The notes below the pieces were generated by a model. The model made no database searches. It saw only the letters and a program-made list of their open reading frames with translations, and was not told the origin of the DNA. Positions 51,856-61,462 of a stretch of 64,000 nt of DNA are shown piece by piece; positions within the stretch are counted from its first letter, which is position 1, and every line of letters starts with the position of its first letter. The translations under genes were made by a program, and so were the position numbers. The DNA lies in the NCBI GenBank assembly GCA_963205275.1, contig CAUJIH010000006.1, positions 62,001-126,000 on the forward strand, given 5' to 3'. This stretch comes from Verrucomicrobiota bacterium. GTDB taxonomy: Bacteria; Verrucomicrobiota; Verrucomicrobiia; Verrucomicrobiales; DEV007.

Positions 51856-54800
51856 GTGAGTCGTTCTCTCTTCATCGTATTCTCGTGGGCACTGTTGGTT
51901 TCTATCAGCCTCGCCCAGACCTTCCAGGACAATTTCACTACTACCGCTACTGGGAGCGATGGAACCCCAAACTGGGAGCCGCAAAGCGTCGGCTGGGAAA
52001 TCCGCGATGGTGCTTTATTCGGCGATGAGGGTTCGTGTGTCTGGCAGAGCGTTCCCTTCGCATCAGCCATGACATTCGCCTGCGACGTCACCGTCCTAGA
52101 GCAACTGAAGGGTGACTGGCTAATTGCCGGAATCGGCATACAGACAGACGAGCAGAACTACTGGGCTACCAATCTCGTGGCAGCACCGGAAGCAAGACAG
52201 CGTCAACATTCGGCAGAACTGAATGAATCCCTCAACGCTCACTGGCTGGCTGCCGGAGATACAAACACACGACTTCCCTCCTTACCGGGAAAAGGCGGCT
52301 TCGACTGGCTGTTCAATCAGACATATCGGATGGAAATCAGCCTCAGCTCCGATAGGATCACCGCACGCATCACGAAAGGGGCCGAAGAGATGGCTCGCTA
52401 TGCTTACGAGCTGCCTGCCTCGACACCTGCGGTTCGTTTCGGTCGTCCCTTTCTGCGCGTGAATGGTTTACGCGTTCGGTTTAGCAATGTCAAAGCCACC
52501 GTGACACAAACTGTACCGAAGCCAAAAACAGCATTGACTCAGTTTCCGCCATGGGTGTCCCGCGAAGGAAGCCCGATTTCGAAAGCGACTGGTTTCTTCC
52601 GGACAGTGGAAAAGGATGGCCGCTGGTGGCTGCTTGATCCCGAAGGCAAGCCTTTCTTTGATGTCGGGACCGATCACGTCAATTACCGCGCTCATTGGTG
52701 CGAAGCTCTCGGCTACGCGCCGTATCACCGGAATGTCGAGGCGAAGTTTCATCGCGAGGAAGCATGGGGAGATAGTGCAATTCAGAGACTCACGAAATGG
52801 GGATTCAATACACTACCCGCTGGTCACAGTCCCTCACTGCGTTATCGAGGACTCCCGCACATTCTCTTCGCTTCCTTCGGTTCCAGCTTCGCCAAACGCG
52901 AATGGATCGCAGAGCCGATTCACTGGACAGGATTTCCCGACGTATTCAGCCCGCGCTGGCCCATACATTGTCGAATCGTAGCTCGTAAGATAGCAGCGGA
53001 AAGCCGAAGTGATCCGTGGTGTATCGGCACCTTCCTCGACAACGAACTGGAATGGTATGGGAAGAAGGGTTTCCTGGTGGACGAGGTCTTTAAGCTTTCC
53101 CCTAAGGCCCCTGCCAAGCGCGAGCTGCTGGGCTGGCTAATGAAACGCTGGGGCAGTCTGGCAGAGATGAATCATCGGCTCCGGTCAGACTATGCGGACG
53201 AGGCGGCATTCCTAGCCTCGACCACCGTTCCGTCCGCTAGTACCTCACTGACAGAAGTGCGAGCAGGTTTTCTCGCTGAAATCGCTGACCGATACTTCAG
53301 CGTAGCGACGAAAGCGATGCGAGAAGCCGATCCAGATCATCTGATCCTCGGCTGCCGCTTCGCGGGTCGTGCACCTGAGGAATTACTCCCGTCGGCAGGT
53401 CGATACAATGACATTTTCACCTTCAACACCTATCCCCGTGTCGATTTCGAGAATCTATGGCACCCAGACGGCACCGGCGGTGTCGTACGCGATGTGCCTC
53501 GCCAGTTGACTGACATGTATCGAGTCATGCGCAAGCCGATGATCATTACCGAATGGAGCTTCCCAGCGCTCGATAGTGGGCTGCCCTGCAAACACGGTGC
53601 CGGGATGCGCGTCGATACACAGGAGCAGAAAGCCGCTTGCTATCGCATCTTCGCCAATGCCATGAGCGATCTGCCCTTCATGGTGGGCTATCACTACTTC
53701 ATGTGGGCAGATGAACCGAAACAAGGGATCAGTTCAACTTTTCCTGAGGACAGCAACTACGGTCTGGTGAATGAAAAGGATGAGCCATACGAGACGCTGG
53801 TCAAAACCGCCGCCGAGGTGAATCGCGGCGCTGCCTCGCGCCATGCTCGGAGCATTACCTCCGGCGATCTCGAGCTCCACATCGCGGGAAATGAGGTCGA
53901 AGTAGTCAATGTCAGTGACGAGATTCCGGCGCACGGCCTATTGCGAATCACCACCGATGGAACGAGCCGGATCGAAGAGGTGATGCTGAAAGCAAAGAGC
54001 CGTCAACGCTTTGCCATCGACTCTCAGGGAGCGTGGTACGCAGAACTGCAACAGTGGGATGGGACAAAGAAGCGTGTCATCGGTGGAAGAGCACTGGGGC
54101 CGCAAGAAGTCGCCAATGTGTCCACAGAGAACTTGGACGGTATCCCAGTCGTAATCGACGGTTCACCGGTGATCGCGGTCACGCTCACGCAACTGAAGCC
54201 AGGACATACCAGAATACTCCCCACACCGACAGCCGCCTTCGTCGAGTCTCAGACTCTGAAGTTGAAAGCCGACAGCGTCACCTGGGAGAACGAGCGCAAG
54301 GACGGCAGCCTCTTCAGCAACATCCATACCGGAGATCTGCAGATGGGTCGAGTGGTGTTCGCATTGCACCAGAAAGTCGATGGGCACGATTACTGGACTG
54401 AAACAGATCGCGTCCACTCCCTGCGTATCCAAGAGCAGGCTGACGCCTGGATCATCGAAGCTGTAGCGGAGTATGCCGGTGGCACGGGGACGAGTGGTCC
54501 AGCCCATTTCCAGTCGGCGATGCGAGGCATCGTCTTCAAGCGCGGTGGCCTCGCCCAAGTGAAGCCACTCTGGGTGGAGAACACAGATTCACGCTCGTGG
54601 CAATTATCCGAAATGTTCTGGTTCTGCCGCTCAGCGATTGGAGGCTCGTCCGATGATGACATTATCGGTGGCCCAGATGTGCCCAATTACTATCGACGAG
54701 CGCAATTCATCACTGATCGCAAGCTCGGTGGCTGCTTCGGTGCGATCAGTCAGTCGGACGACTGGCATATTCAGTTTTGGCGCGACAGCAGCATCCATCC

Positions 54801-54963
54801 TGATGTCTATTGGAAAGTGGACCGAGAAATGCAGAAGGGACAGCGCTACGAATGCGACGATATTCCGTATGTCTCGATTTATGCCCTGTCCGATCTCACA
54901 GGCTGGAACGATATCGCACGCCGCAATCAGCAGGCCGCTCACGCAGTGCTGACAGGAAGGTGA
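51856..54963 (+). CDS. large secreted glycosidase with N-terminal lectin-like domain and TIM barrel
   Basis: 1,035 residues with a GTG start and signal peptide (MSRSLFIVFSWALLVSISLA). Residues about 20-205 form a LamG/DUF1349-like beta-sandwich. From about 235 the sequence DGRWWLLDPEGKPFFDVGTDHVN opens a TIM barrel as in agarase-type GH-A enzymes, with DNELEW as likely acid/base region and ITEWSFPALDSG as likely nucleophile strand. The last 350 residues are beta-rich and may be galactose-mutarotase-like. It probably cleaves an agar- or galactan-like polymer outside the cell; the family number is not fixed. Confidence 0.8.
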   Translation: MSRSLFIVFSWALLVSISLAQTFQDNFTTTATGSDGTPNWEPQSVGWEIRDGALFGDEGSCVWQSVPFASAMTFACDVTVLEQLKGDWLIAGIGIQTDEQNYWATNLVAAPEARQRQHSAELNESLNAHWLAAGDTNTRLPSLPGKGGFDWLFNQTYRMEISLSSDRITARITKGAEEMARYAYELPASTPAVRFGRPFLRVNGLRVRFSNVKATVTQTVPKPKTALTQFPPWVSREGSPISKATGFFRTVEKDGRWWLLDPEGKPFFDVGTDHVNYRAHWCEALGYAPYHRNVEAKFHREEAWGDSAIQRLTKWGFNTLPAGHSPSLRYRGLPHILFASFGSSFAKREWIAEPIHWTGFPDVFSPRWPIHCRIVARKIAAESRSDPWCIGTFLDNELEWYGKKGFLVDEVFKLSPKAPAKRELLGWLMKRWGSLAEMNHRLRSDYADEAAFLASTTVPSASTSLTEVRAGFLAEIADRYFSVATKAMREADPDHLILGCRFAGRAPEELLPSAGRYNDIFTFNTYPRVDFENLWHPDGTGGVVRDVPRQLTDMYRVMRKPMIITEWSFPALDSGLPCKHGAGMRVDTQEQKAACYRIFANAMSDLPFMVGYHYFMWADEPKQGISSTFPEDSNYGLVNEKDEPYETLVKTAAEVNRGAASRHARSITSGDLELHIAGNEVEVVNVSDEIPAHGLLRITTDGTSRIEEVMLKAKSRQRFAIDSQGAWYAELQQWDGTKKRVIGGRALGPQEVANVSTENLDGIPVVIDGSPVIAVTLTQLKPGHTRILPTPTAAFVESQTLKLKADSVTWENERKDGSLFSNIHTGDLQMGRVVFALHQKVDGHDYWTETDRVHSLRIQEQADAWIIEAVAEYAGGTGTSGPAHFQSAMRGIVFKRGGLAQVKPLWVENTDSRSWQLSEMFWFCRSAIGGSSDDDIIGGPDVPNYYRRAQFITDRKLGGCFGAISQSDDWHIQFWRDSSIHPDVYWKVDREMQKGQRYECDDIPYVSIYALSDLTGWNDIARRNQQAAHAVLTGR

Positions 54964-55097
54964 GTGAATCGTGAGAAGTAGCTCGAGTAATTTACGAACT
55001 CAATGAGGGAGCGAGTCGACACGACACCTCGAAGCCTAATTTCCCGTTTTGATCCGTTTGCCGGAAGTAGAATCGCAAGGTATGCTGAAGCCGTCCC

Positions 55098-55682
55098 ATG
55101 AATCTGCCCAATCAACTCACCGTAGCCCGATTCTTTCTGGCCCTTGCTTATGTGGCGGCATCGTCGATTGATGGCTTCCCTCAGGCGGGGACTGTGGCGC
55201 TGATCATCTTCTCGATCGCTGCTTATACAGATTATTTGGATGGACAGATCGCACGAAAACGCAATCTGATCACAAATTTTGGTAAACTGATGGATCCACT
55301 GGTGGACAAAATTTTGCTCTGTGCGGGTTTTGTGATTCTGTGTGAGAAAGGATATTTCCCCGCTTGGATTGTCGTCATAATTCTTGCCCGCGAGTTTCTA
55401 GTGACCGGACTTCGCCTGATTGCTTCGGCTGAGGGAAAAGTGCTGGCAGCAGAGGCTCTGGGAAAATATAAAACCACTTTTCAGATTATTGCGGTCATAT
55501 ACTTCCTGATCATCGAGGCAGCAAAGGAACCCGCCTTTCTCTGGCTCGATCCCGTCCTGACGAACAGTGGTCTCGGACCGCACATGATGGGTCAGGCCTT
55601 GATCTGGATCGCACTGGGACTGACGATCGCTTCAGGCGTGAGCTACGCATGGAAGAATCGAGGATTGGTTACCGACTGGTGA
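55098..55682 (+). CDS. pgsA: CDP-diacylglycerol-glycerol-3-phosphate 3-phosphatidyltransferase
   Basis: A 194-residue membrane enzyme starting MNLPNQLTVARFFLAL, with the complete CDP-alcohol phosphotransferase motif DG-x2-AR-x8-G-x3-D-x3-D: YLDGQIARKRNLITNFGKLM followed by DPLVDK. It makes phosphatidylglycerophosphate, the step towards phosphatidylglycerol and cardiolipin, at the inner membrane. Several hydrophobic helices are present. Length is normal for PgsA. It converges on the hybrid histidine kinase. Confidence 0.93.
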   Translation: MNLPNQLTVARFFLALAYVAASSIDGFPQAGTVALIIFSIAAYTDYLDGQIARKRNLITNFGKLMDPLVDKILLCAGFVILCEKGYFPAWIVVIILAREFLVTGLRLIASAEGKVLAAEALGKYKTTFQIIAVIYFLIIEAAKEPAFLWLDPVLTNSGLGPHMMGQALIWIALGLTIASGVSYAWKNRGLVTDW

Positions 55683-55704
55683 TCAAGTAAAGGCGCTCCG
55701 CCCA

Positions 55705-58700
55705 CTAACTATTTTTCCGATGGAGGACTGAGCTGATCGTCGCGAGCAAGTCGGTATAGCCGTGACTTCCTTTCCGCAGAACTGCATCCACACGCTCGCT
55801 CAGGAAGCTGCGCTCATCATCTGTAGGATCAGCTCCACTCATGACGATTACAGGGATAGAACTCAGGCTCGAGTTCTCTCGAAGACGGCGGAGAAACTCA
55901 AATCCATCCATCTCCGGCATCATGAGATCGAGAATAATCGCCGCCGGTCTAGTTTTGGCGAGAGCCGCCAGAGCCACGGCCCCGTTGGGAGCCGCCAGCG
56001 TTAGCCAGCCTTCGGCCTCCAGAAGGCGAGCCATGTTAGAGAGCGCATTCACATCGTCATCCACCAGAAGCAGATTGTGCTGTGGCGCATGTTCTGTCGC
56101 TCGAGCGACCGCTCGCGAGAGTCGGTGCATATCGAGAGGCTTCTCCAGATAATCTTCGATCTCCAATGCCAACGCGTGTTCCTGCTCGGCCATTAGCGAG
56201 ACCATGATGACGGGGATCGAATGAGTTTCGGACGATTCCTTGAGACGACGAAGAACTTCCCATCCATCCATGTCCCCCGGCATCACGACATCGAGAATGA
56301 TCGCGTCGGGTCTCTGTTCTCGTGCGAGACGAAGACCAGTCGCACCGTCTCCGGCGACCAAGATACGATGTCCGCTATTTTCCAACAGCCGACAGAGCAA
56401 TTCTCGAGTCGCCTGATCATCATCGACCACCAACAGCGTAGGCTTTCCGCGATCCGCGATATCAACTGAAGCGGAAGAACCTAACTGTCCACCGACACGA
56501 GACTCGCGCTGTGCTGATGGACGATCCGCCGAGCTGCGTTCGGGATCGTATCCAGGTGCATTCGGACTTCGAGGCAGTCGCACACAGAAATGCGTGCCCC
56601 GATCGAGTTCACTGACAAAGCCGATCCGTCCTCCCATTTGCGTAGTCAGCTCTCGACAGATCGACAATCCCAGCCCAGTGCCTCCAGCATTGTCTTTTTT
56701 GTTGGAAACGAATGGAGTAAAGACTTTTGATTGCTCTTCCGGAGTCATCCCCCGTCCGGTATCCGTAACGGTAAACTCGATCCACTCTTCGTTGCCAATC
56801 AGTAAAGAGCGTCCCGCCAATGTGATGCTGCCCTCGCGAGTGAATTTACAAGCATTTCCGAGAAGATTACCTAGAATCTGACGCAAACGGCGCTCATCAG
56901 CAGTCAGTGATCCGATAGACTCAGGGCAATTTTCTATCAAACAAATCGGTCGATCACCGAGGGAAGTTCGGTACGTCGAAGCGAGATCGGCCATCAGCGC
57001 GGTGATATCGATGGAGTCCCGTCGCAGAACTTCGGCTCCCATGATGATCTTTTGATATTCTAGGATGTCGTTGACCAGCGTCAGTTCGCGTGCGGCATGA
57101 TCACTGATGCGATCTAGATCGTCACGCTGCTGATCATCCAATGAGGAGAGTTTAAGTGCCTCGACCTGCAGAAAAATCGCATTCAACGGCTGTCGCAGAT
57201 CATGGCTGACTTTGGCGACAAAGGAGTCTTTTTCATAGCTCAGCGTCTTAAGCTTCTCGTTCGCGACCTCAAGCTCGAGATTGGTTCGGCGAAGTTCCGT
57301 CGTCCGCTCGGTGACACGCTTTTCTAGATCGCTCTGAAAGGCGATGATTTCTTCGAAGAGTCGTTTCGACGCTCGCGCAATATCCCCGATTTCGTCGCGC
57401 CGTTTGAAATCGAGTCTTTTCGTCAGGAGTGTGACTTCTTCGACTAGGCGCTCGCGAGGGCTATCAGTAATCTTCTGCGCCGCGTGAGTCATCTCCTTCA
57501 AAGGGCGAATGAAACGCATTGCCAGCAGAAATCCGACTAGACCAAAGCCACCGGCTACAAGCAGAGAAATCAATCGCACCAACGTCATCTCTGACTGAAT
57601 CGAGGAAGCGAGTTCATCGTCGAGCACGGCGTAATGCAGTAGATAGTCAGATCGATTTCGCCCTTCCCCCACGAAGAAGCGGAGCACCCAAGAGTGCATT
57701 TCATCACACCGCACCATATTCCTCCAGTGAATCGCGAAAGTGTCGTGCCCCAGTCGTTTTCCGAGCACTGCTGCGAGCTTACTACGCACTTCCTCGAGGC
57801 TCTTTCGGCTGCGAGCCAGTAGGCGCACCTCGCGCACGCCAGAAAGCAGACCACCTACACGGACGGCATCACCACCCAGCTCACTCTGTATAGCCAACAT
57901 GCTTTCTTCGAGACTGTCGGGAGCAATCGTGGAAAGAGTCTGCGCCATCTCCCGATTCGGAAGTCCTTCTTGAAAATAATAGGGTACCTTCAGAGGAACG
58001 GAATCACTACGCACCAGCCGATCCACCTTAGGTTCCGGCTTCCGGGTCGGATTACTCTCTGCCTCTTGGCGCTTCTTCAGAGCATCCTTCAATTCCTGCG
58101 ACTGATTGAGCGCGGTAAAAACTAGATCATTCCCCTGATCTGGTTCTATCCCCTCATCTACGCGAACAAGTTGGGTTCCATCTGGAGCGAACAGTGCAAA
58201 GAGGTGACGAGCGGATTCTGTGCTCTGCAGAGTCATCAATATCCGAAGAAAAATTGGGGCATTCGGCGACGCTCCATTCGTTCCATTCGAAGGATCCACT
58301 CGTGCGACAGCCCAGATCACCGGTTCCCATTGATTACTAATGGCACCAGTGGCATCGCTCCGTGAAACTTGGACGCGTCGAATTTGCGATAAGTGAAGGC
58401 GCGAGCCAGCCGCTGCATCGGCTGCAGGAAACCAGAAATCCGCCTTCGGGACGCTCGCTGCTTCGTGAATGGCTCCGATGACCGATTGACCTGAGGCATC
58501 TACCAGATCAATTCGTAGATCCTGTGCCCAGGTAGCGCGGCAATGGATCCGCGTCAGAGACTCCAGATCGACTCCGAATTTCTCATCATAAACAGCTTTC
58601 TGAAATTCAAAAGCTTGGGTCAGGCTGATCACATCGTCGTGCAGATTATTGACTTGATTGATCAGCGTCCAAGCACGCAGCGAGGCTTCGTCAGCGAGAT

Positions 58701-58827
58701 CGACGATTTCGTGCTCGCGCAACACATCGACCGCACGGTCATTCAGCACCTTCGCTACGATTAGAGCGGACGATACAGTCGCGACGATCACCAGCAGAGC
58801 TACTTTCCCCTGGATTCCGAACGACAT
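55705..58827 (-). CDS. hybrid sensor histidine kinase with two receiver domains
   Basis: 1,040 residues. There is a membrane helix at about 7-25, a periplasmic sensor of about 380 residues, a second helix near 415-437 and a HAMP domain. HisKA has the phospho-accepting His542 in SHDLRQPLN. HATPase has EFTVTDTGRGMTP (N/G1 region) and GGTGLGLSICREL. Two REC domains follow, with phosphorylatable Asp846 (IILDVVMPGDMDGWE) and Asp967 (IILDLMMPEMDGFEF). There is no HPt or output domain, so the signal must leave through a separate protein. The ligand of the sensor is unknown. Pairs with no obvious response regulator nearby. Confidence 0.93.
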   Translation of the reverse strand: MSFGIQGKVALLVIVATVSSALIVAKVLNDRAVDVLREHEIVDLADEASLRAWTLINQVNNLHDDVISLTQAFEFQKAVYDEKFGVDLESLTRIHCRATWAQDLRIDLVDASGQSVIGAIHEAASVPKADFWFPAADAAAGSRLHLSQIRRVQVSRSDATGAISNQWEPVIWAVARVDPSNGTNGASPNAPIFLRILMTLQSTESARHLFALFAPDGTQLVRVDEGIEPDQGNDLVFTALNQSQELKDALKKRQEAESNPTRKPEPKVDRLVRSDSVPLKVPYYFQEGLPNREMAQTLSTIAPDSLEESMLAIQSELGGDAVRVGGLLSGVREVRLLARSRKSLEEVRSKLAAVLGKRLGHDTFAIHWRNMVRCDEMHSWVLRFFVGEGRNRSDYLLHYAVLDDELASSIQSEMTLVRLISLLVAGGFGLVGFLLAMRFIRPLKEMTHAAQKITDSPRERLVEEVTLLTKRLDFKRRDEIGDIARASKRLFEEIIAFQSDLEKRVTERTTELRRTNLELEVANEKLKTLSYEKDSFVAKVSHDLRQPLNAIFLQVEALKLSSLDDQQRDDLDRISDHAARELTLVNDILEYQKIIMGAEVLRRDSIDITALMADLASTYRTSLGDRPICLIENCPESIGSLTADERRLRQILGNLLGNACKFTREGSITLAGRSLLIGNEEWIEFTVTDTGRGMTPEEQSKVFTPFVSNKKDNAGGTGLGLSICRELTTQMGGRIGFVSELDRGTHFCVRLPRSPNAPGYDPERSSADRPSAQRESRVGGQLGSSASVDIADRGKPTLLVVDDDQATRELLCRLLENSGHRILVAGDGATGLRLAREQRPDAIILDVVMPGDMDGWEVLRRLKESSETHSIPVIMVSLMAEQEHALALEIEDYLEKPLDMHRLSRAVARATEHAPQHNLLLVDDDVNALSNMARLLEAEGWLTLAAPNGAVALAALAKTRPAAIILDLMMPEMDGFEFLRRLRENSSLSSIPVIVMSGADPTDDERSFLSERVDAVLRKGSHGYTDLLATISSVLHRKNS

Positions 58828-58919
58828 GGCCGTGATCTGATCAGATGACGGAATTTACCAAGAATCCTTCCTCCGCCCGCGACATGGACGTCTGTCCATG
58901 AGCGTGAACTGGTGGAAAA

Positions 58920-59105
58920 TCAGAGAAAGCTGCGAGTTAGATCACTCATACGTTCCTGCATCTGCTGATTTTTCTCGGCAGGTGTCGGATAGACTCGAGT
59001 GTCCGAGGAGGGATCCATCGATGTACAGGCGCTTAGACCTAAGCAGGCAGAAACGACGGCGAGCAACAGAAGAAGGCGAACGACAGAAAACAAAGCAACT
59101 TTCAT
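58920..59105 (-). CDS. small lipoprotein
   Basis: A 61-residue protein starting at the ATG at 59105. It has a short hydrophobic signal (VRLLLLLAVVSACLG) and a lipobox LSAC with the lipidated cysteine at about residue 27. The mature part is 35 residues and ends in a helix (EKNQQMQERMSDLTRSFL). It lies 92 bases upstream of the histidine kinase on the same strand and may be its accessory. Function unknown. Confidence 0.6.
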   Translation of the reverse strand: MKVALFSVVRLLLLLAVVSACLGLSACTSMDPSSDTRVYPTPAEKNQQMQERMSDLTRSFL

Positions 59106-59215
59106 TTGACTGGGGTAGAACAGGGTTAGAGACAGATGATTCACGTTAACGTATCCCTATGAATACTCCGACAGGACGATTCTGGTCAATCACGAAATCT
59201 CGATCAGAGTCAATT

Positions 59216-59683
59216 CTATTCGGGAATCTGCACTTTGATACCGAAGAAATCGCGCAAAACGCGAATGAATACCTTCGCTTTAAATCTCGGGACCCATGCC
59301 AGATCGAATTCGGAAGGATCGATCCAGCGGAAGCGTGCAAACTCTGGCGTGTGCACCATCAAATTAAAGTGGCCGTCTTGTCCGTGGTAGTCACATAGAA
59401 AGTAGGTCTGCTCTTGACCACAGAATTTCCCGTTCTTAAGCCGCCCTTTCGGAAATCGATAGCGGTATCCGGTGCGACAGGCGACTAACTCATATAAATG
59501 TGGGGAAATTCCAGTCTCCTCATATAACTCTCTCCGGAGAGCTGCGATCAGATCCTCACCCTTATCCACCCCTCCCTGCGGAAATTGCCAGCTCCCCGCA
59601 TAATCGATTCGCTCTCCAATGAAAATTTTTCCACTCTTCGGCTGTCTAAGAATGGCGGCTACATTCGGGCGAAATGAATTCAT
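59216..59683 (-). CDS. rppH: RNA pyrophosphohydrolase
   Basis: A 155-residue NUDIX protein starting MNSFRPNVAAILRQPKSGKIF. The NUDIX box is complete (GGVDKGEDLIAALRRELYEETGI), and the WQFPQGGVDKGE context is the RppH/Ap4A-hydrolase signature. It removes pyrophosphate from 5'-triphosphate mRNAs to start decay, or splits dinucleoside polyphosphates. Length is normal. It diverges from a membrane protein gene across an AT-rich spacer. Confidence 0.93.
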   Translation of the reverse strand: MNSFRPNVAAILRQPKSGKIFIGERIDYAGSWQFPQGGVDKGEDLIAALRRELYEETGISPHLYELVACRTGYRYRFPKGRLKNGKFCGQEQTYFLCDYHGQDGHFNLMVHTPEFARFRWIDPSEFDLAWVPRFKAKVFIRVLRDFFGIKVQIPE

Positions 59684-59760
59684 GGAGAAAAGATCGCAAA
59701 AGAAGATGATGAAATATTTTAATCTTTCTGTAATACAAGTATTCTGGAAATATATCCGCC

Positions 59761-60330
59761 ATGACAGCCATGCAATGTAAAAGAATCAATCAGAGAGGAC
59801 GAGGGGTCTGGCCGATTCTGGCGCTAGTCGTCGGCTTGATTCTCGGGACGCTGCTGATCCTCACACTACGACCATCCTCCATTCTAGCTCGAAGACAAGC
59901 GGAGCTGCTGCACGGGATCGAGAGTCGCAATCAAGCTCGCCTGCTGCGCTTGGTCTCACATAATTACGAAGATCGATGGGGATTTAATCGGGAGGACATC
60001 TCCTCAGCGATGGTCGATGCTGGACGTCAGTTTATGACACTGGTTCTCACTCCGAAAGATCCGAAGTGGGAGTTTAAGGGAAAGGAAGCGACGGTCTCCA
60101 TGGGGCTAACCGTCGGTGGCAAGGCTGTGGGTCCTGCTGCCATCGAAGTCATGCGGCAGATCAATCAGATTGAGCAACCTTTCGAAATGATCTGGCGAAA
60201 AGAGAGCTTCCTCCCCTCGGGATGGAAGCTGGTCCAGGTCAATCAACCTGCACTGCCAGACGATCTCTATGGGTATCATCCGGGGGACATCGGACGAGCG
60301 ATGGCGGGGGAATTCTCAAGCGATCTCTGA
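59761..60330 (+). CDS. membrane-anchored hypothetical protein
   Basis: A 189-residue protein. The basic N-terminus (KRINQRGRG) is followed by one transmembrane helix (about 16-36: VWPILALVVGLILGTLLILTL). The rest, about 150 residues, resembles a NTF2-like or lumenal domain (ELLHGIESRNQARLLRLVS, NYEDRWGF) and has no catalytic motif I recognise. It starts about 80 bases after rppH on the opposite strand and ends 36 bases before ribD, with which it may share a transcript. Function unknown. Confidence 0.75.
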   Translation: MTAMQCKRINQRGRGVWPILALVVGLILGTLLILTLRPSSILARRQAELLHGIESRNQARLLRLVSHNYEDRWGFNREDISSAMVDAGRQFMTLVLTPKDPKWEFKGKEATVSMGLTVGGKAVGPAAIEVMRQINQIEQPFEMIWRKESFLPSGWKLVQVNQPALPDDLYGYHPGDIGRAMAGEFSSDL

Positions 60331-60366
60331 TTCTTCTATCCTCAGAATAACAATGGTGACGGTGAT

Positions 60367-61407
60367 ATGATGAATCAAGACGAACTCTACATGCGGGCTG
60401 CCCTTGCGGAAGGTCACAAAGGACTGGGCAAAGCCAGTCCGAATCCCGCTGTGGGAGCCGTCATCGCCCGTGATGGGAAAATTATCGGTACCGGATGGCA
60501 CCAGCGTGCAGGGGAAGCTCACGCGGAACGCCGTGCGTTGCAAGATGCCGTAAAGCACTACAGTCCAGACGCGACTCGCGGAGCGACCCTCTATGTCACG
60601 TTGGAACCCTGCTCCACCCACGGGCGCACACCTCCCTGCACCGATGCAATCCTCGAGGCTGGAATTCAGCGTGTAGTCGTCTCCACCACAGACCCGAATC
60701 CCAATCATCAAGGCCGCGGTCTGGAAATATTGCGTCAGAATGGAGTCGAGGTATGCACCGGGGTTTTGGAAAAAGAAGGGCGAGACTTGATTCGCTTTTT
60801 CGCCAAACATGTTCTCAGTGGTCAGCCTTGGGTAATCGCGAAAACAGCGATCACGCTCGATGGACGAACGACCTTGGGCGAAGGCATGGATCGATGGATT
60901 TCCTGCCCTGAGTCACGCGAGGATGTGCAATCATGGCGTCACCAATGCGACGCGGTTCTCATCGGCGGCGAAACCTTTCGCCGTGACGATCCCGCTCTGA
61001 CCTTGCGAGGGAAATGGGCTGAGGATCGGGAGCAGCCCTGGCGAGTCGTTCTCACTTCCGATCATCTTCTTCCTCAAGGGCATCAGATGCTTCAGGACTC
61101 CTGGCGAGATCGAACTCTCATCTTTCAGGATCAGACTTTGCACGAGGCCCTCTCTGCACTGGGAAGAATGGGAGTGATCTCTGTGATGCTGGAGTCGGGA
61201 GGCCGACTGTTCACCCATGCGCTCACAAACCAACTGCTCGACGAAGTGCTCCTCTACATCGCCCCCATTCTGGGTGGAGGGAATACACGCCTGATCAGTG
61301 CTGATGGGCTGATCTCGCATCTAGAAGATCTGGAATGCGTCAGTATCGGGACTGATCTCCGCATTCGCGGACGAATCTCTCATTCCCTCATCCGCGCCTC
61401 GCAATAG
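60367..61407 (+). CDS. ribD: bifunctional riboflavin synthesis deaminase/reductase
   Basis: A 346-residue enzyme with an N-terminal cytidine-deaminase-like domain (AHAERRALQD zinc ligand and catalytic Glu; EPCSTHGRTPPC zinc cysteines) and a C-terminal NADPH-dependent reductase domain (ITLDGRTTLGEG, VLIGGETFRRDDP, MLESGGRLF). It performs the second and third steps of riboflavin synthesis from GTP. Both domains look intact. It follows a membrane protein by 36 bases. No ribA, ribB, ribE or FMN riboswitch is visible here. Confidence 0.95.
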   Translation: MMNQDELYMRAALAEGHKGLGKASPNPAVGAVIARDGKIIGTGWHQRAGEAHAERRALQDAVKHYSPDATRGATLYVTLEPCSTHGRTPPCTDAILEAGIQRVVVSTTDPNPNHQGRGLEILRQNGVEVCTGVLEKEGRDLIRFFAKHVLSGQPWVIAKTAITLDGRTTLGEGMDRWISCPESREDVQSWRHQCDAVLIGGETFRRDDPALTLRGKWAEDREQPWRVVLTSDHLLPQGHQMLQDSWRDRTLIFQDQTLHEALSALGRMGVISVMLESGGRLFTHALTNQLLDEVLLYIAPILGGGNTRLISADGLISHLEDLECVSIGTDLRIRGRISHSLIRASQ

Positions 61408-61462
61408 TCTTATTCCACCCACCCCATCTGTCTTACTCCTCTCCTTCTTTCCCTTTTAATTC

